A stretch of 64,000 bases of DNA from Lysobacteraceae bacterium NML93-0793 (GCA_002324875.1 NTJG01000017.1:1-64000), one strand, 5' to 3'; shown: positions 23,619 to 32,164, numbered from the stretch's first letter. Notes: generated from the sequence alone by a model not told the origin. A program made the numbers and translations.

Positions 23619-24462
23619 ACCGCTGTCGCCGGGAGTCGCGTATGGATGCTTCGAGTTGCTGGACCTGCTCGAAGCCACGCCGATGTCCCTAAATGCCACT
23701 GGGACCTTGGGAAAGCTCGGCGTGGTCAGTGCTGAACGTGCAACTAGCTGCGCGCAGTTGCTTGGTTGGATCGCGATAGACGAAGCGGGGCTGCTGGTAC
23801 CGACAATACGCGGCCAATCTGTTCGCGCTATGCCGCGAACGGAAGAACGCCTGCGCGAAGCGCTACTGGACTTGGTAGAAGCGACCAATCCGCCTTGGGT
23901 CCAAGGTGCACGCTTCGGGCGTCGCCACGTGCTTCAGTATTCCCCGCCTGAGATCGCCCAAGTATGTCGGGAAGCAGGGCTAGCCTCCGGCGAAACCTCT
24001 GAGGTCGTCGCGTTCTGGGACCTCCTGGCCGCCCGCGCGCGCGGACTTCACGATGTGCGTTTGAATGAGATAGGGCGCCAAGGAGAGAGGTTGACGCTGA
24101 ACCATGAGGAGAAGCGCACAGGCAAATCTCCTCGATGGATAGCTTTGGACAGCAACGCCGATGGTTACGACGTGCTGTCCTCAGTCTCGGACAATGACAG
24201 CACATCACTGTGCATTGAAGTAAAAGCCAGTCGAGCCGGCCTTGCCGGTGATTTCTACGTGACACGTAACGAGTGGAATACCGCGCGAGACTTGCTGCAT
24301 TTCGCTATGCATCTGTGGGACCTGAGCGCCCCGAACCCGCGCCTCGCCGTAGTGGACCTTCAAGAACTTGCAGACCACGTGCCGCACGACGAAGGCCAAG
24401 GCCGGTGGGAGTGCGTCCGCATTCCTTTCGCCGCTTTCGCGACTACTTTTGCGGCGGCATGA
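23611..24462 (+). CDS. DUF3883 nuclease-like protein
   Basis: A 283-residue protein (start GTG 23611; an upstream GTG at 23593 is also in frame). The C-terminal half is a DUF3883 domain: GRQGERLTLNHEEKRTGKSP, then GYDVLS (about 185-190) and CIEVKAS (about 201-207), which together give the D-x(n)-E-x-K arrangement of PD-(D/E)XK nucleases. The N-terminal half (about 1-140) is a helical, winged-helix-like region of unknown role. As the last gene of the operon it probably provides a second nuclease activity acting with the helicase. Confidence 0.75.
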   Translation: MSEPLSPGVAYGCFELLDLLEATPMSLNATGTLGKLGVVSAERATSCAQLLGWIAIDEAGLLVPTIRGQSVRAMPRTEERLREALLDLVEATNPPWVQGARFGRRHVLQYSPPEIAQVCREAGLASGETSEVVAFWDLLAARARGLHDVRLNEIGRQGERLTLNHEEKRTGKSPRWIALDSNADGYDVLSSVSDNDSTSLCIEVKASRAGLAGDFYVTRNEWNTARDLLHFAMHLWDLSAPNPRLAVVDLQELADHVPHDEGQGRWECVRIPFAAFATTFAAA

Positions 24463-24484
24463 CGTAGACATGCGTGCTCAGCTG

Positions 24485-24501
24485 CGACGCCCTTCGCGTC
24501 G
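24485..24501. other. Hairpin at the right end of the element
   Basis: CGACGC (24485-24490) and GCGTCG (24496-24501) form a 6-bp stem with a 5-nt loop 22 bp after the operon's last stop codon. No T-run follows, so it is not a clear intrinsic terminator, but it may stabilise the mRNA end. Confidence 0.3.
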
Positions 24502-24511
24502 AGCCACAACC

Positions 24512-24637
24512 TTAGTGCAACATGATACGGCGCTTCCGATGTAAATTGTTGTTTGAAAAAGAAATATAGGCATAGTCGGTCCAGTCCATCATCGGCGCCA
24601 CGGAGAGGCGGATCGAGGCGGGGTCCAGCGGAGTCAT
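24512..24637 (-). pseudogene. dusA: Displaced 5' fragment of host dusA
   Basis: The original dusA start codon (ATG at 24637) and first 21 codons (MTPLDPASIRLSVAPMMDWTD) survive here, joined at the attachment core to element DNA that adds about 20 unrelated residues before a stop at 24512. The peptide cannot be functional. If the host promoter is still active, it would transcribe leftward into the element, antisense to the DUF3883 gene. Confidence 0.88.
24576..24595 (-). repeat. Right attachment site (att core)
   Basis: Identical 20-bp copy of the left core at 7699-7718. Host dusA 5' sequence lies to the right, element sequence to the left. Excision between the two cores would release a 16,877-bp circle and restore the host dusA with its own start. 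Confidence 0.88.
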
Positions 24638-24805
24638 CGGAATCCTGTGTGCGGGTGCGCATCGCGGAGCGCGAGACGACGATGCGGTGGCGACGCGCGG
24701 TGTGTCAGCGTACCGGGCGATGTCGACACGGGCGCATCGCGCCCGGTAACGCCGGTCGCGGTCCATCCCGCGTCGATCCGCAAGTCTGCGACTCCGGAGC
24801 TGTAC

Positions 24806-25216
24806 ATGGTATTTCTCTACGCCCTCGCCGTGGCCCTCGCCGTCTGGAGCGTCGGGGCGATCCAGCTGCTTCCCGCCGTGCGCGATGCCGGCCGACCGCT
24901 GGCCTGGTTCGCCGGCGCATTGGCCCTGGCGACGGCGGCCTGCGTCGTCTACGGGGCCTACGGCCTCGCCCGCTACGGCGACTGGCTGTCGATCTCGACC
25001 GCGCAGGCGCTGCACATGCTGCTCGGCGAAGGCAATCCCGCACTGCGCCGCGCGGAATCGGCGACGCTCAACCGCGCCGCCGGCGTCTATCTCAATTTGA
25101 ACATCGGCTGGACCCTGCTCGCGCTGTGCGTGCTGCAGTTCCAGTCGATCGGGGTGTGGTCGCGCATCGCCGAAGCACGGCGCAGGCGACGCGGCGCGTC
25201 GCGCGCCACGCGCTGA
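24806..25216 (+). CDS. Small membrane protein, hypothetical
   Basis: A 136-residue protein starting with ATG 24806 (MVFLYALAVALAVWSVGAIQ). Three hydrophobic segments are visible (N-terminal; GRPLAWFAGALALATAACVV; LNIGWTLLALCVLQF), with a cytoplasmic basic tail (EARRRRRGASRATR). High GC and codon use match the chromosome, so it is host DNA next to the insertion and was originally divergent from dusA. No family recognised. Confidence 0.65.
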   Translation: MVFLYALAVALAVWSVGAIQLLPAVRDAGRPLAWFAGALALATAACVVYGAYGLARYGDWLSISTAQALHMLLGEGNPALRRAESATLNRAAGVYLNLNIGWTLLALCVLQFQSIGVWSRIAEARRRRRGASRATR

Positions 25217-25699
25217 CGACCCGAGCCGGCGCGCGCATGCCCTGACCGAATCGCGACGCGCGCGGAGTGTTGGACGACGGCGCGGCCGGTCGCGGAATCA
25301 CCGGGCGCCCCGACCGAGCCCCCCCTCGCCAGACCTCGTGCCGGCCTGTGCAGCGACCGCCTTTCGGGCGTCTTGGCGAGGCCGTGGCGGCGTTGAAGTG
25401 CGTAGAGGGCTGGATAGCCGCACGTGGACCGAGGCGCGGACGCCGGTCGCGCGCAGGCCGCCGCCGTGAGCATCGACCGCGAAGGAGTCCGCACGACGGC
25501 GCGCGCAGCATCGCACCTGTCGCCCCGCCGACGCATGCGCGGCCTGCGCGATGCCTGCGTCTGGCGATCGCCATCCCGGCGAAATCAAAGCATCACATTC
25601 GATCCCTAGCCTGCGCGGCTTCACGCACGACGGCCGGCCGGGCACCTCCCACCCGGTGGGTCGCCGTGCGTTTTTCCGACGTCCCTATCGAGTCCCCCA
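25217..25699. promoter_or_regulatory. 483-bp gene-free leader region before the TonB receptor
   Basis: No credible gene here. Near its end lies a GC-rich hairpin: an inner CCCACC/GGTGGG (25648-25653, 25655-25660) enclosed by ACGCAC/GTGCGT (25623-25628, 25666-25671), running into five T residues (25671-25675) some 25 bp before the receptor ATG. This resembles an intrinsic terminator or attenuator in the leader RNA. No Fur box or other operator was recognised. Confidence 0.35.
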
Positions 25700-28498
25700 A
25701 TGACCCACCGCCGCCGGTTCACTTCCCTCCGTACTCCCCCGCGCAAGACGCTCAGCCTGCTGATCCACGGCGCACTGGTCGCCGGAATGACAACGGTGCC
25801 ATTGCAGGCACTCGCGCAGCAGGCGCCTGATACACCGGCCAGCGTCCAGCAGCTCGACAGCGTGGTGGTCACCGGCACCTACAGCCGCAGCCTCGAGCAG
25901 GCGGTGGACCTGAAGCGCGACAACGTCGGCTTCTCGGATTCGATCGTCGCCACCGACGTCGCCGATTTCCCCGAGCAGAACCTCGCCGAAGCGCTGCAGC
26001 GCATGCCCGGCGTGACCATCGAGCGCAACAAGGGCCTGGGCTCGCGCGTCAATGTGCGCGGGCTGCCGTCCGACTACACGCACGTGTCGATCAACGATCT
26101 GGCCACGGCCTCGGGCAGTGGCGGCCGTGAAGTGGAATTCGACATCTTCGCCTCGGAAATCATCCAGCAGGTCACCGTGCAGAAGTCGCCGACCGCGGCC
26201 GACGAGGAAGGCGGCATCGCCGGTTCGGTGAAGATTTCCACCGCGCGGCCATTCGACTACAGCGCGCGCCAGCTGGTCGCGTCGTTCGAAGGCGCCTACA
26301 ACTCGATCTCCGAAGAGACGGACCCGAAAATCGCGTTTCTCGCCTCCGACACCTGGGGCGACTGGGGCGCGCTGGTGTCGGTGTCCTCGGCCAAGCGCAC
26401 CAACCGCACCGACGCGACCTCGGGCATCAACTTCCGTCCGATGTCGCGCTTCCTCGGCGCGTCGGGCGTACGCGGCTCGCAGGCCGAGGCCGTGATCGAG
26501 CGCGACACCGGCCGCCAGATCACCAACCGCGCGGACACCGACGAATCCAAGCTGATCGTCTTCCAGGACAAGGTGGGCGACCGCGTGTTTCTCAACGAGC
26601 AGGACAAGTGGGGCGCGACCGCGTCGCTGCAGTTCAAACCGAGCCGCGATTTCAGCCTGACCTTCGATGCGCTGGTGGGTGGCTACGACTCCACCGAGGA
26701 CGAGTACGACGCCGCTGCGTATTCGGCGTCCAGCCGCAGCACGCTCGAGACCATCCACGAATACGACGACACCACGCTGGCCCAGCACGGCATCCTGGTG
26801 CTGCGCGACGTGTCCTACACCGCCACCCAGCACGAGTTCCTGAGCAAGGAGCGGATCAACGAGACCGACTTCCGCCAGTACAGCGCGGCGCTGGACTGGC
26901 GCGGCGACAGCTGGAGCATCGACGCGCTGCTCGGCTATTCGGGTGCCCGCAAGCGCCTGGACTACGCCAACCTCAAGCACGTCGCCTACGCGCCGTCGCG
27001 CACGCGCTGGAGCGGCAACAGCGGCGAGACGATTCCGAGCGCGTCGTCGGCCGGCTTCGACATGTACAACTCGCCCGAGCGCTACCTGTTCGAGGCCTAC
27101 GAGACCACGCGCGAGCAGATCAGCGACGACAAGTACGCGGCCCAGGTCAATCTGCGCAAGACGTTGGACCTCGCGTTCCTGCCCGCATTGCGCGACGTGC
27201 AGTTCGGCGCGCGTCATACCGACAAGTCCAAGGAACGCGAATACGGCGAAGCCAAGATCGGCGGTCCGTCGGCCGGCAACAACAGCTGGGTCAACACACG
27301 CACGCTGGCCGACAGCCAGCTGCGGCCGATCGCCGACATCGTGCCGGGCGGCGCCTACAGCGCGCGCGATCTGGACTGGCAGATGATCTCCAACGCCTAT
27401 GCGCGCGACACCTTCCGCTATGCCGGTTTCTCGACGCCGTTCGACGACGCGCAGTACTACCGCGTCGACGAGACGACGACCGCGCTGTACGCGATGACCG
27501 ACTTCGGTTTCGATCTCGGCCGCGTGCCGGTCACCCTCAATGCGGGCGCGCGCTACATCGACACCTCGGTGACCTCGTTCGGCTATCACCCGGTACAGAA
27601 CCCCGACGGCAGCACCGGCTACACCGACACGCCGATCTCGATGGACGGCGACTACAGCGACGTGCTGCCCAGCCTCAATCTGACCGCCGAACTGGCCGAC
27701 GGGCTGCTGCTGCGCGCCGCGGCGTCGGAGACCCTGATCCGCCCGGCGATGACCGACATCGCCTACAAGCGCACCGCGAGCTGGAGTTCCTACCGCTTCA
27801 CCGACGGCAACCCCGGACTGAAGCCGACCTATGCCGACCAGTGGGAAGTGGGCCTGGAGAAGTACCTGGCCAATGGCGGCCTGCTCGCGGCCTCGTACTT
27901 CCGCAAGACGATCGACGGCGTGGTGATCAACGCGCTGACCGGCGTGGTCGCGGACGTGCCGGTGTACAACGCCAACGGCACGCTCAACGGCATCTACGAT
28001 TTCGACGTCTACCAGCCGATCAATGCCGCAGGCTCCTACGAGGTCGACGGCGTGGAGCTGATCGCGCAGTTGCCGCTGTCCACGCTGCACGCCGCGCTCG
28101 AGGGCTTCGGCATCAATGCCAACTACACGCTGCTCGACAGCTCGCTGGCCGGCGAATCCGCGCTGGGCATCCAGACCCCGATGCCGGGCCTGGCCGAACG
28201 CACCTGGAACCTCACCGCGTACTACGAGAACCCGCGCTTCGACGCCCGCGTGTCCTACAACCACAAGAGCGAGTACGTCGAATCGATCGGCTACAACATG
28301 TATCCGATCTACCGCGATGCCTACGGCCAGCTCGACGTGTCGATCGGCGTGCGCCTGGCCGACAACCTCAAGCTGAGCCTCAAGGGCATCAACCTCACCG
28401 ACGAGGCGACCACCGGCTACACGATGGACCCGGCGTTCCCGACGATGTACGAGCTGTCGGGCCGCCGCATCAGCCTGGGCCTGCGGGCGGACTTCTGA
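25700..28498 (+). CDS. TonB-dependent outer-membrane receptor (Xanthomonas/Caulobacter type)
   Basis: A 932-residue outer-membrane transporter. A long signal region ends near ALAQQA (about residue 40). A TonB box-like DSVVVTG follows at about 53, then the plug domain (NLAEALQRMPGVTIER; GLPSDYTHVSINDLATAS) and a large beta-barrel ending in the expected aromatic-terminal strand (GRRISLGLRADF). The pattern fits the Xanthomonas/Caulobacter TonB receptor family, which imports sugars, peptides or other ligands. The substrate is unknown; its tight coupling to a phosphoesterase (2-bp gap) suggests a phosphorylated ligand. Confidence 0.9.
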   Translation: MTHRRRFTSLRTPPRKTLSLLIHGALVAGMTTVPLQALAQQAPDTPASVQQLDSVVVTGTYSRSLEQAVDLKRDNVGFSDSIVATDVADFPEQNLAEALQRMPGVTIERNKGLGSRVNVRGLPSDYTHVSINDLATASGSGGREVEFDIFASEIIQQVTVQKSPTAADEEGGIAGSVKISTARPFDYSARQLVASFEGAYNSISEETDPKIAFLASDTWGDWGALVSVSSAKRTNRTDATSGINFRPMSRFLGASGVRGSQAEAVIERDTGRQITNRADTDESKLIVFQDKVGDRVFLNEQDKWGATASLQFKPSRDFSLTFDALVGGYDSTEDEYDAAAYSASSRSTLETIHEYDDTTLAQHGILVLRDVSYTATQHEFLSKERINETDFRQYSAALDWRGDSWSIDALLGYSGARKRLDYANLKHVAYAPSRTRWSGNSGETIPSASSAGFDMYNSPERYLFEAYETTREQISDDKYAAQVNLRKTLDLAFLPALRDVQFGARHTDKSKEREYGEAKIGGPSAGNNSWVNTRTLADSQLRPIADIVPGGAYSARDLDWQMISNAYARDTFRYAGFSTPFDDAQYYRVDETTTALYAMTDFGFDLGRVPVTLNAGARYIDTSVTSFGYHPVQNPDGSTGYTDTPISMDGDYSDVLPSLNLTAELADGLLLRAAASETLIRPAMTDIAYKRTASWSSYRFTDGNPGLKPTYADQWEVGLEKYLANGGLLAASYFRKTIDGVVINALTGVVADVPVYNANGTLNGIYDFDVYQPINAAGSYEVDGVELIAQLPLSTLHAALEGFGINANYTLLDSSLAGESALGIQTPMPGLAERTWNLTAYYENPRFDARVSYNHKSEYVESIGYNMYPIYRDAYGQLDVSIGVRLADNLKLSLKGINLTDEATTGYTMDPAFPTMYELSGRRISLGLRADF

Positions 28499-28500
28499 GC

Positions 28501-30732
28501 ATGGGACATGCCGAGCGCGGCCCGGCCGGCAGGCCGGCCGCGTGCCGAAGTTGGGCCTCGCGTCGCCCTGTCCGGCGACGCGCGCTGGCGTCCGCACTGC
28601 TGCTGTGCGGGCTGCTGGCCGGCGCCGGCGCGAACGCGACCGGGGCGCCGCGTCCGGCCGGCCCGCAGGCGCCGGTGCGCATCGCGTTCATGCCCGACGT
28701 GCATTTCCACGATGTCCACGCCACGTTCGAGTCCGGAACCTTCGACGGCGTGCTCGATCCGCGTACCGGCCGCCGGGCGACGGTACGCACGATGCAGGCG
28801 CAGTTGACCTCGACACGCCTGTTCAACGAAAACGCGTTCGCCTTTCTCGCCGCGCTCGACGATGCCGTTGCGCGCGGGGTGCGCCTGATCGCGCTGCCCG
28901 GCGATTTCTCCGATGACGGCCAGCCGGTGCACATGCGCGGGCTGGTGCGCATCCTCGACGACTACGCCGCGCGCTACGGGGTCGAGTTCTTCGCCGTCCC
29001 CGGCAATCACGATCCGGTGCGACCGCATGACCACCCGGGCGGCAAGCCCGACTTCCTCGGCCGCGATCCGCGCAGCGGCGCTCTGGGTCCGCAACCGGTC
29101 TACAGCCGCGGCGGACACCCGGCCTGCGACGCGGGAGCCGGGACGCACAGCACGCCCACCGGGGTCGTCCACTGCACCGCCGACGTGCGCCATCTCGGAC
29201 ATGCCGGAATCACCGCGGCGCTCGCCGAGCACGGCTTCATGCCCAAGCCGCAGTATCGCTACTACGCCACCCCCTACAGCACCGACGGGCCCGGCGAGTA
29301 CGTGTTCGAACGTGCCCGCGCACAGGCGCAGTGGTCCCGGCGCATGTCCACGGTCTGCAATGACGGCGCGGGCCACGACGGGCCCGGGGCCGAAGACCCG
29401 GTGTGCGTGCGACTGCCGGACGCGTCATACGTCGTCGAGCCGGTCGACGGCCTGTGGCTGGTGGGCCTGGATGCCAACGTCTACCTGCCGACCGGCGGGA
29501 ACACGTTCACCGGTTCCGGCAATCACGGCTACGACCGCATGCTGCGGCACAAGCCGCACGTGATCGCGTGGCTGGCGGACGTGGTGGCGCGCGGCGCGGC
29601 GCAAGGCAAGCAGGTCGTCGCCTTCAGCCATTACCCGATGGCCGAATTCTTCAACGGCGCGTCCGACGACATCGGCCGCGTGCTCGGCGCCGAGGCCATG
29701 CAGCTGGCACGCCGCCCGGCCGACGCCACCACCGCCGCGCTCGCGCGCACCGGCCTGCGGGTGCATGTCGGCGGGCACATGCATCTCAACGACATCGGCA
29801 TCCACCGCACGCCGGAGGGCCACACCCTGTTCAACATCCAGGCGCCGTCGCTGGCGGCCTACGTGCCGGCCTATACGCTGATGACCGTCGAAGGCGTGGA
29901 CCGGGTGGAGGTGGAGACCGTCCGCGTGACGGCCGTGCCCCGCTACGACGCATTCTTCGATCTCTACCGCGAGGAATACGCGGCATCGCCCGGTGCACGC
30001 TGGGACCCGGCGATCCTCGACGCGGGCGACTACCGCAGCTTCGCGCGCCAGGCGCTGACCGCACTGGTGCGTCTACGCCTGCTCGACGCCGACTGGCCCT
30101 GCGACCTGCACGCGCTGGTGCAGGGCCCGGTGACGGGCGCCGACCTGCTGGTGCTCTCGCAACTGCCCGGGACGACGACGCTGGCCGACTGGATCGCGGC
30201 GCCCGGCACGGGCGGGCCGCCTGCACTCGCCGCGTGCCTCGACGCCTCGGCCGAGGCGCGACCCGTTGCTGCAGCGGCGGACGCGGCCGCGCGTCTCGGC
30301 GCCGCGCGGCGCAGTGCGGGCCGGGTGGCCGCCGCTCGCGGCCTCACGCTCGACGCGCTCGCCGACTGGACGATGTTCGATCTGGCCGTCGACATGGTGC
30401 GGCTGGCCAACGCCGGCGATCTCGCGCTCGACGACATCCCCGCCGCGCGCCTGGCGCAGTACGCACTGCTCGCCGAACTGGTCTCTGAAGAAGGCGCTGC
30501 TTCGCCCACGCCCCGCACGACACTCGCGGGCGAAACACCGGTGATCGCGCTGATCCGCGACCGGGTCGCGCCCCTGCTCGGCATCGTCGGCCGACTGGCC
30601 GCGGGCGCGCCGACCGCGCACGTCCGCCTCGACCTCGCCAGCGGCACCGTCGTGGATCTCTCGCACGAGGCGCCGTCACCGGCGCCTGCAGCGGACGCGC
30701 GCGCGCCGCGCACTCGACCGGCCACGCGCTGA
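28501..30732 (+). CDS. Secreted calcineurin-like metallophosphoesterase
   Basis: A 743-residue enzyme beginning two bases after the receptor stop. The N-terminus has twin arginines (SRRPVRRRALASALLLCGLL), a possible Tat or Sec signal. Metal-site motifs are in order: MPDVHFHD, GDFSDDG, GNHDPVR, FSHYPM and GGHMHLNDIG. The family hydrolyses phosphomonoesters or -diesters; the export signal suggests a periplasmic enzyme acting on the ligand of the receptor. The C-terminal 250 residues are helical and have no named domain. Open reading frame extends upstream through the receptor gene, but only as a composition effect. Confidence 0.85.
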   Translation: MGHAERGPAGRPAACRSWASRRPVRRRALASALLLCGLLAGAGANATGAPRPAGPQAPVRIAFMPDVHFHDVHATFESGTFDGVLDPRTGRRATVRTMQAQLTSTRLFNENAFAFLAALDDAVARGVRLIALPGDFSDDGQPVHMRGLVRILDDYAARYGVEFFAVPGNHDPVRPHDHPGGKPDFLGRDPRSGALGPQPVYSRGGHPACDAGAGTHSTPTGVVHCTADVRHLGHAGITAALAEHGFMPKPQYRYYATPYSTDGPGEYVFERARAQAQWSRRMSTVCNDGAGHDGPGAEDPVCVRLPDASYVVEPVDGLWLVGLDANVYLPTGGNTFTGSGNHGYDRMLRHKPHVIAWLADVVARGAAQGKQVVAFSHYPMAEFFNGASDDIGRVLGAEAMQLARRPADATTAALARTGLRVHVGGHMHLNDIGIHRTPEGHTLFNIQAPSLAAYVPAYTLMTVEGVDRVEVETVRVTAVPRYDAFFDLYREEYAASPGARWDPAILDAGDYRSFARQALTALVRLRLLDADWPCDLHALVQGPVTGADLLVLSQLPGTTTLADWIAAPGTGGPPALAACLDASAEARPVAAAADAAARLGAARRSAGRVAAARGLTLDALADWTMFDLAVDMVRLANAGDLALDDIPAARLAQYALLAELVSEEGAASPTPRTTLAGETPVIALIRDRVAPLLGIVGRLAAGAPTAHVRLDLASGTVVDLSHEAPSPAPAADARAPRTRPATR

Positions 30733-30752
30733 CCGCGTACGACCGCCGGCGC

Positions 30753-31193
30753 TCAGTGGCCGATGCTTTCGGCCATCCACGACGGATCGCGGCGCGGCGC
30801 CTCCGTCGACACCGGCTGGACCTCGAGTTCGATCGGCCCCAGCGGCAGGGCTACATCGCCATCGACCGGCCGGGCGCCATGGGCGTCGGACTGGCTGACG
30901 ATCCGCACCACCTCGCTCGAGCCGTCGGGCCAGACCACGCGGAAGGTTTCGCCGGCCGGCAGGGTGCGGAACGGCGTGTCGCTCTGCGCCCGGTGGAGCG
31001 CGGCGATCTGGGCGGCGCCGAGCTGGCGCTGCGCCTCGGTCGCATCGACGGTGGTGGTTTGGACCTGGGACAGACTGCGGTAATGGCTGCCGACCGCATC
31101 GACCACCACCCCGGCCACCGCGACCGAATAGCCGCCGAACAGGGCCACCCAGAACCAGAAGCGCACACGGCGCGACGTCATTCGCTTCGTCAT
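30753..31193 (-). CDS. Single-pass membrane hypothetical protein
   Basis: A 146-residue protein with one N-terminal membrane segment (FWFWVALFGGYSVAVAGVVV) and a periplasmic part containing a compact beta-like stretch (FRTLPAGETFRVVWPDGSSE) and a Pro/Glu-rich end. Its start overlaps the end of the next upstream gene by four bases, so the two form an operon. No family recognised; the pair is convergent with the phosphoesterase gene. Confidence 0.65.
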   Translation of the reverse strand: MTKRMTSRRVRFWFWVALFGGYSVAVAGVVVDAVGSHYRSLSQVQTTTVDATEAQRQLGAAQIAALHRAQSDTPFRTLPAGETFRVVWPDGSSEVVRIVSQSDAHGARPVDGDVALPLGPIELEVQPVSTEAPRRDPSWMAESIGH

Positions 31194-32164
31194 CTCATCA
31201 CCACTTCATGCGAGTGCTCCATCAGGAGCATGTTCACCATCTGATCCACGTCGTCCGCCTCGCCGGGCGAGAGTGCCGCCTGGCGGACGAAGGTGTCGAA
31301 ATCCTGCTGCGGCGCACGCGCGCAGATGCCGCCGTTGGCGCAGTACTGGGTCATCAGGGCGCCGCCCTGGCTGCAGTCGAGTCCCAGCCGGCAGGCGGCC
31401 AGCTGCCACGCGAGTTCGGAGGCCTGGGTGCCGGCCACGCGGCCGGCGAGCGCAGCATCGTCGGCCGCAGCGAGGCCCATCGCCGGCGCGAGTGCCATGT
31501 AGGCGTCGGGATCGCCGGAGGCCTGCACACGTTCGACCAGATCACGCCGGTAGGGCGCGTCGTCGTCGAGGGGTTCACCCATCGTCAGCAGCGCGGCCTC
31601 GGCGGCGAGGCTGCCGGCCAGCGCCGCGGCCTGACGCTGCGCCACCAGGTGCGCGTAAGCGGGCAGGTCGTCAGGCAGGAAACGTATGCAACGGGACGCA
31701 ACCCGGCTCCGGGCTTCGCCCAGCGGACGGGCGACACGCGGGCCGACCTGCATCATCAACGCGGTGTCGCGGTCGTAGTCGAGCGGTGCCCGGGCATAGC
31801 CGCCGCAGTACTCGTGCACGCGACTCACCAGCCACCGGGCCTCGGCATCGCCGGCATCGGCCGCGGGCTGCAGACGCTGGACGAATGCGAACAGGTCGTC
31901 GGTGCGTTCGAACTCCTGCTGGCGCGAGCGCCAGCGGGAAGGTGAGGTCGCCGTCGCCAGTGCGCGGGGCGCATCCGCCGACCGCCTCGGCGGCGCGGCG
32001 TCGACGCGTCCGGTGCCCGACGACGCCGCGGTCGCTTCCTGCACTGGGGCCGGCGCGACCGCTGGCTCGGCAGGGGTATCGACGAACACGGGCGCGTGCC
32101 ACGTCGTCATCGACGTGACCACGGCTCCGGCGAGCGCGATGAGAACGAACACTCTGACCAACAC
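31190..32164 (-). CDS. Exported helical hypothetical protein
   Basis: A 324-residue protein, start placed at GTG 32164 so that it begins with the hydrophobic segment VRVFVLIALAGAVVTSMTTW; an ATG at 32215 is also in frame. A Pro/Ala/Ser-rich linker (about 30-80) is followed by a Cys-containing helical domain (about 95-320) with features such as WLVSRVHEYCGG, CIRFLPDDLPAYAHL and AACRLGLDCSQGG. The even spread of Cys residues suggests disulphides in the periplasm. Length and helices recall Sel1/TPR-like folds but no repeat is clear. Function unknown. Confidence 0.65.
   Translation of the reverse strand: MLVRVFVLIALAGAVVTSMTTWHAPVFVDTPAEPAVAPAPVQEATAASSGTGRVDAAPPRRSADAPRALATATSPSRWRSRQQEFERTDDLFAFVQRLQPAADAGDAEARWLVSRVHEYCGGYARAPLDYDRDTALMMQVGPRVARPLGEARSRVASRCIRFLPDDLPAYAHLVAQRQAAALAGSLAAEAALLTMGEPLDDDAPYRRDLVERVQASGDPDAYMALAPAMGLAAADDAALAGRVAGTQASELAWQLAACRLGLDCSQGGALMTQYCANGGICARAPQQDFDTFVRQAALSPGEADDVDQMVNMLLMEHSHEVVMR

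Larger units (their letters stand above)
7699..24595. mobile_element. Integrative mobilizable element inserted in dusA
   Basis: A 16.9-kb element bounded by identical 20-bp copies of a dusA-internal sequence. It has an integrase at the left end, a regulator/replication block, a MobC-relaxase block with a candidate oriT, a VirB5-Eex-VirB6 block, and a cargo of a HipA-like/DUF3037 pair and a five-gene restriction-like operon. Integration in the 5' end of dusA is a known habit of one family of tyrosine integrases. There are no phage structural genes and no VirB4, VirB11, VirD4 or other core pore genes, so self-transfer is unlikely. Part of the cargo (about 19.1-24.5 kb) is clearly less GC-rich than the chromosome. 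Confidence 0.88.

Noticed and set aside
19110-24462. BREX or DISARM system
   Set aside because: No PglZ, BrxC/BrxL, DUF1998 or phospholipase D proteins; the methyltransferase is a small beta-class enzyme.
7699-24595. A prophage
   Set aside because: There are integrase and repressor-like genes but no capsid, terminase, tail or lysis genes; relaxase and MobC mark a mobilizable element.
26608-28500. Upstream extension of the metallophosphoesterase frame through the receptor gene
   Set aside because: The translated segment is Arg-rich noise; the ATG at 28501 with an export signal is the natural start.
25685-28597. A 970-codon open frame on the minus strand opposite the TonB receptor
   Set aside because: It is a high-GC antisense shadow: the plus strand has a complete receptor with signal, plug and barrel, while the minus product is Arg/Val/Gly-rich without any domain.
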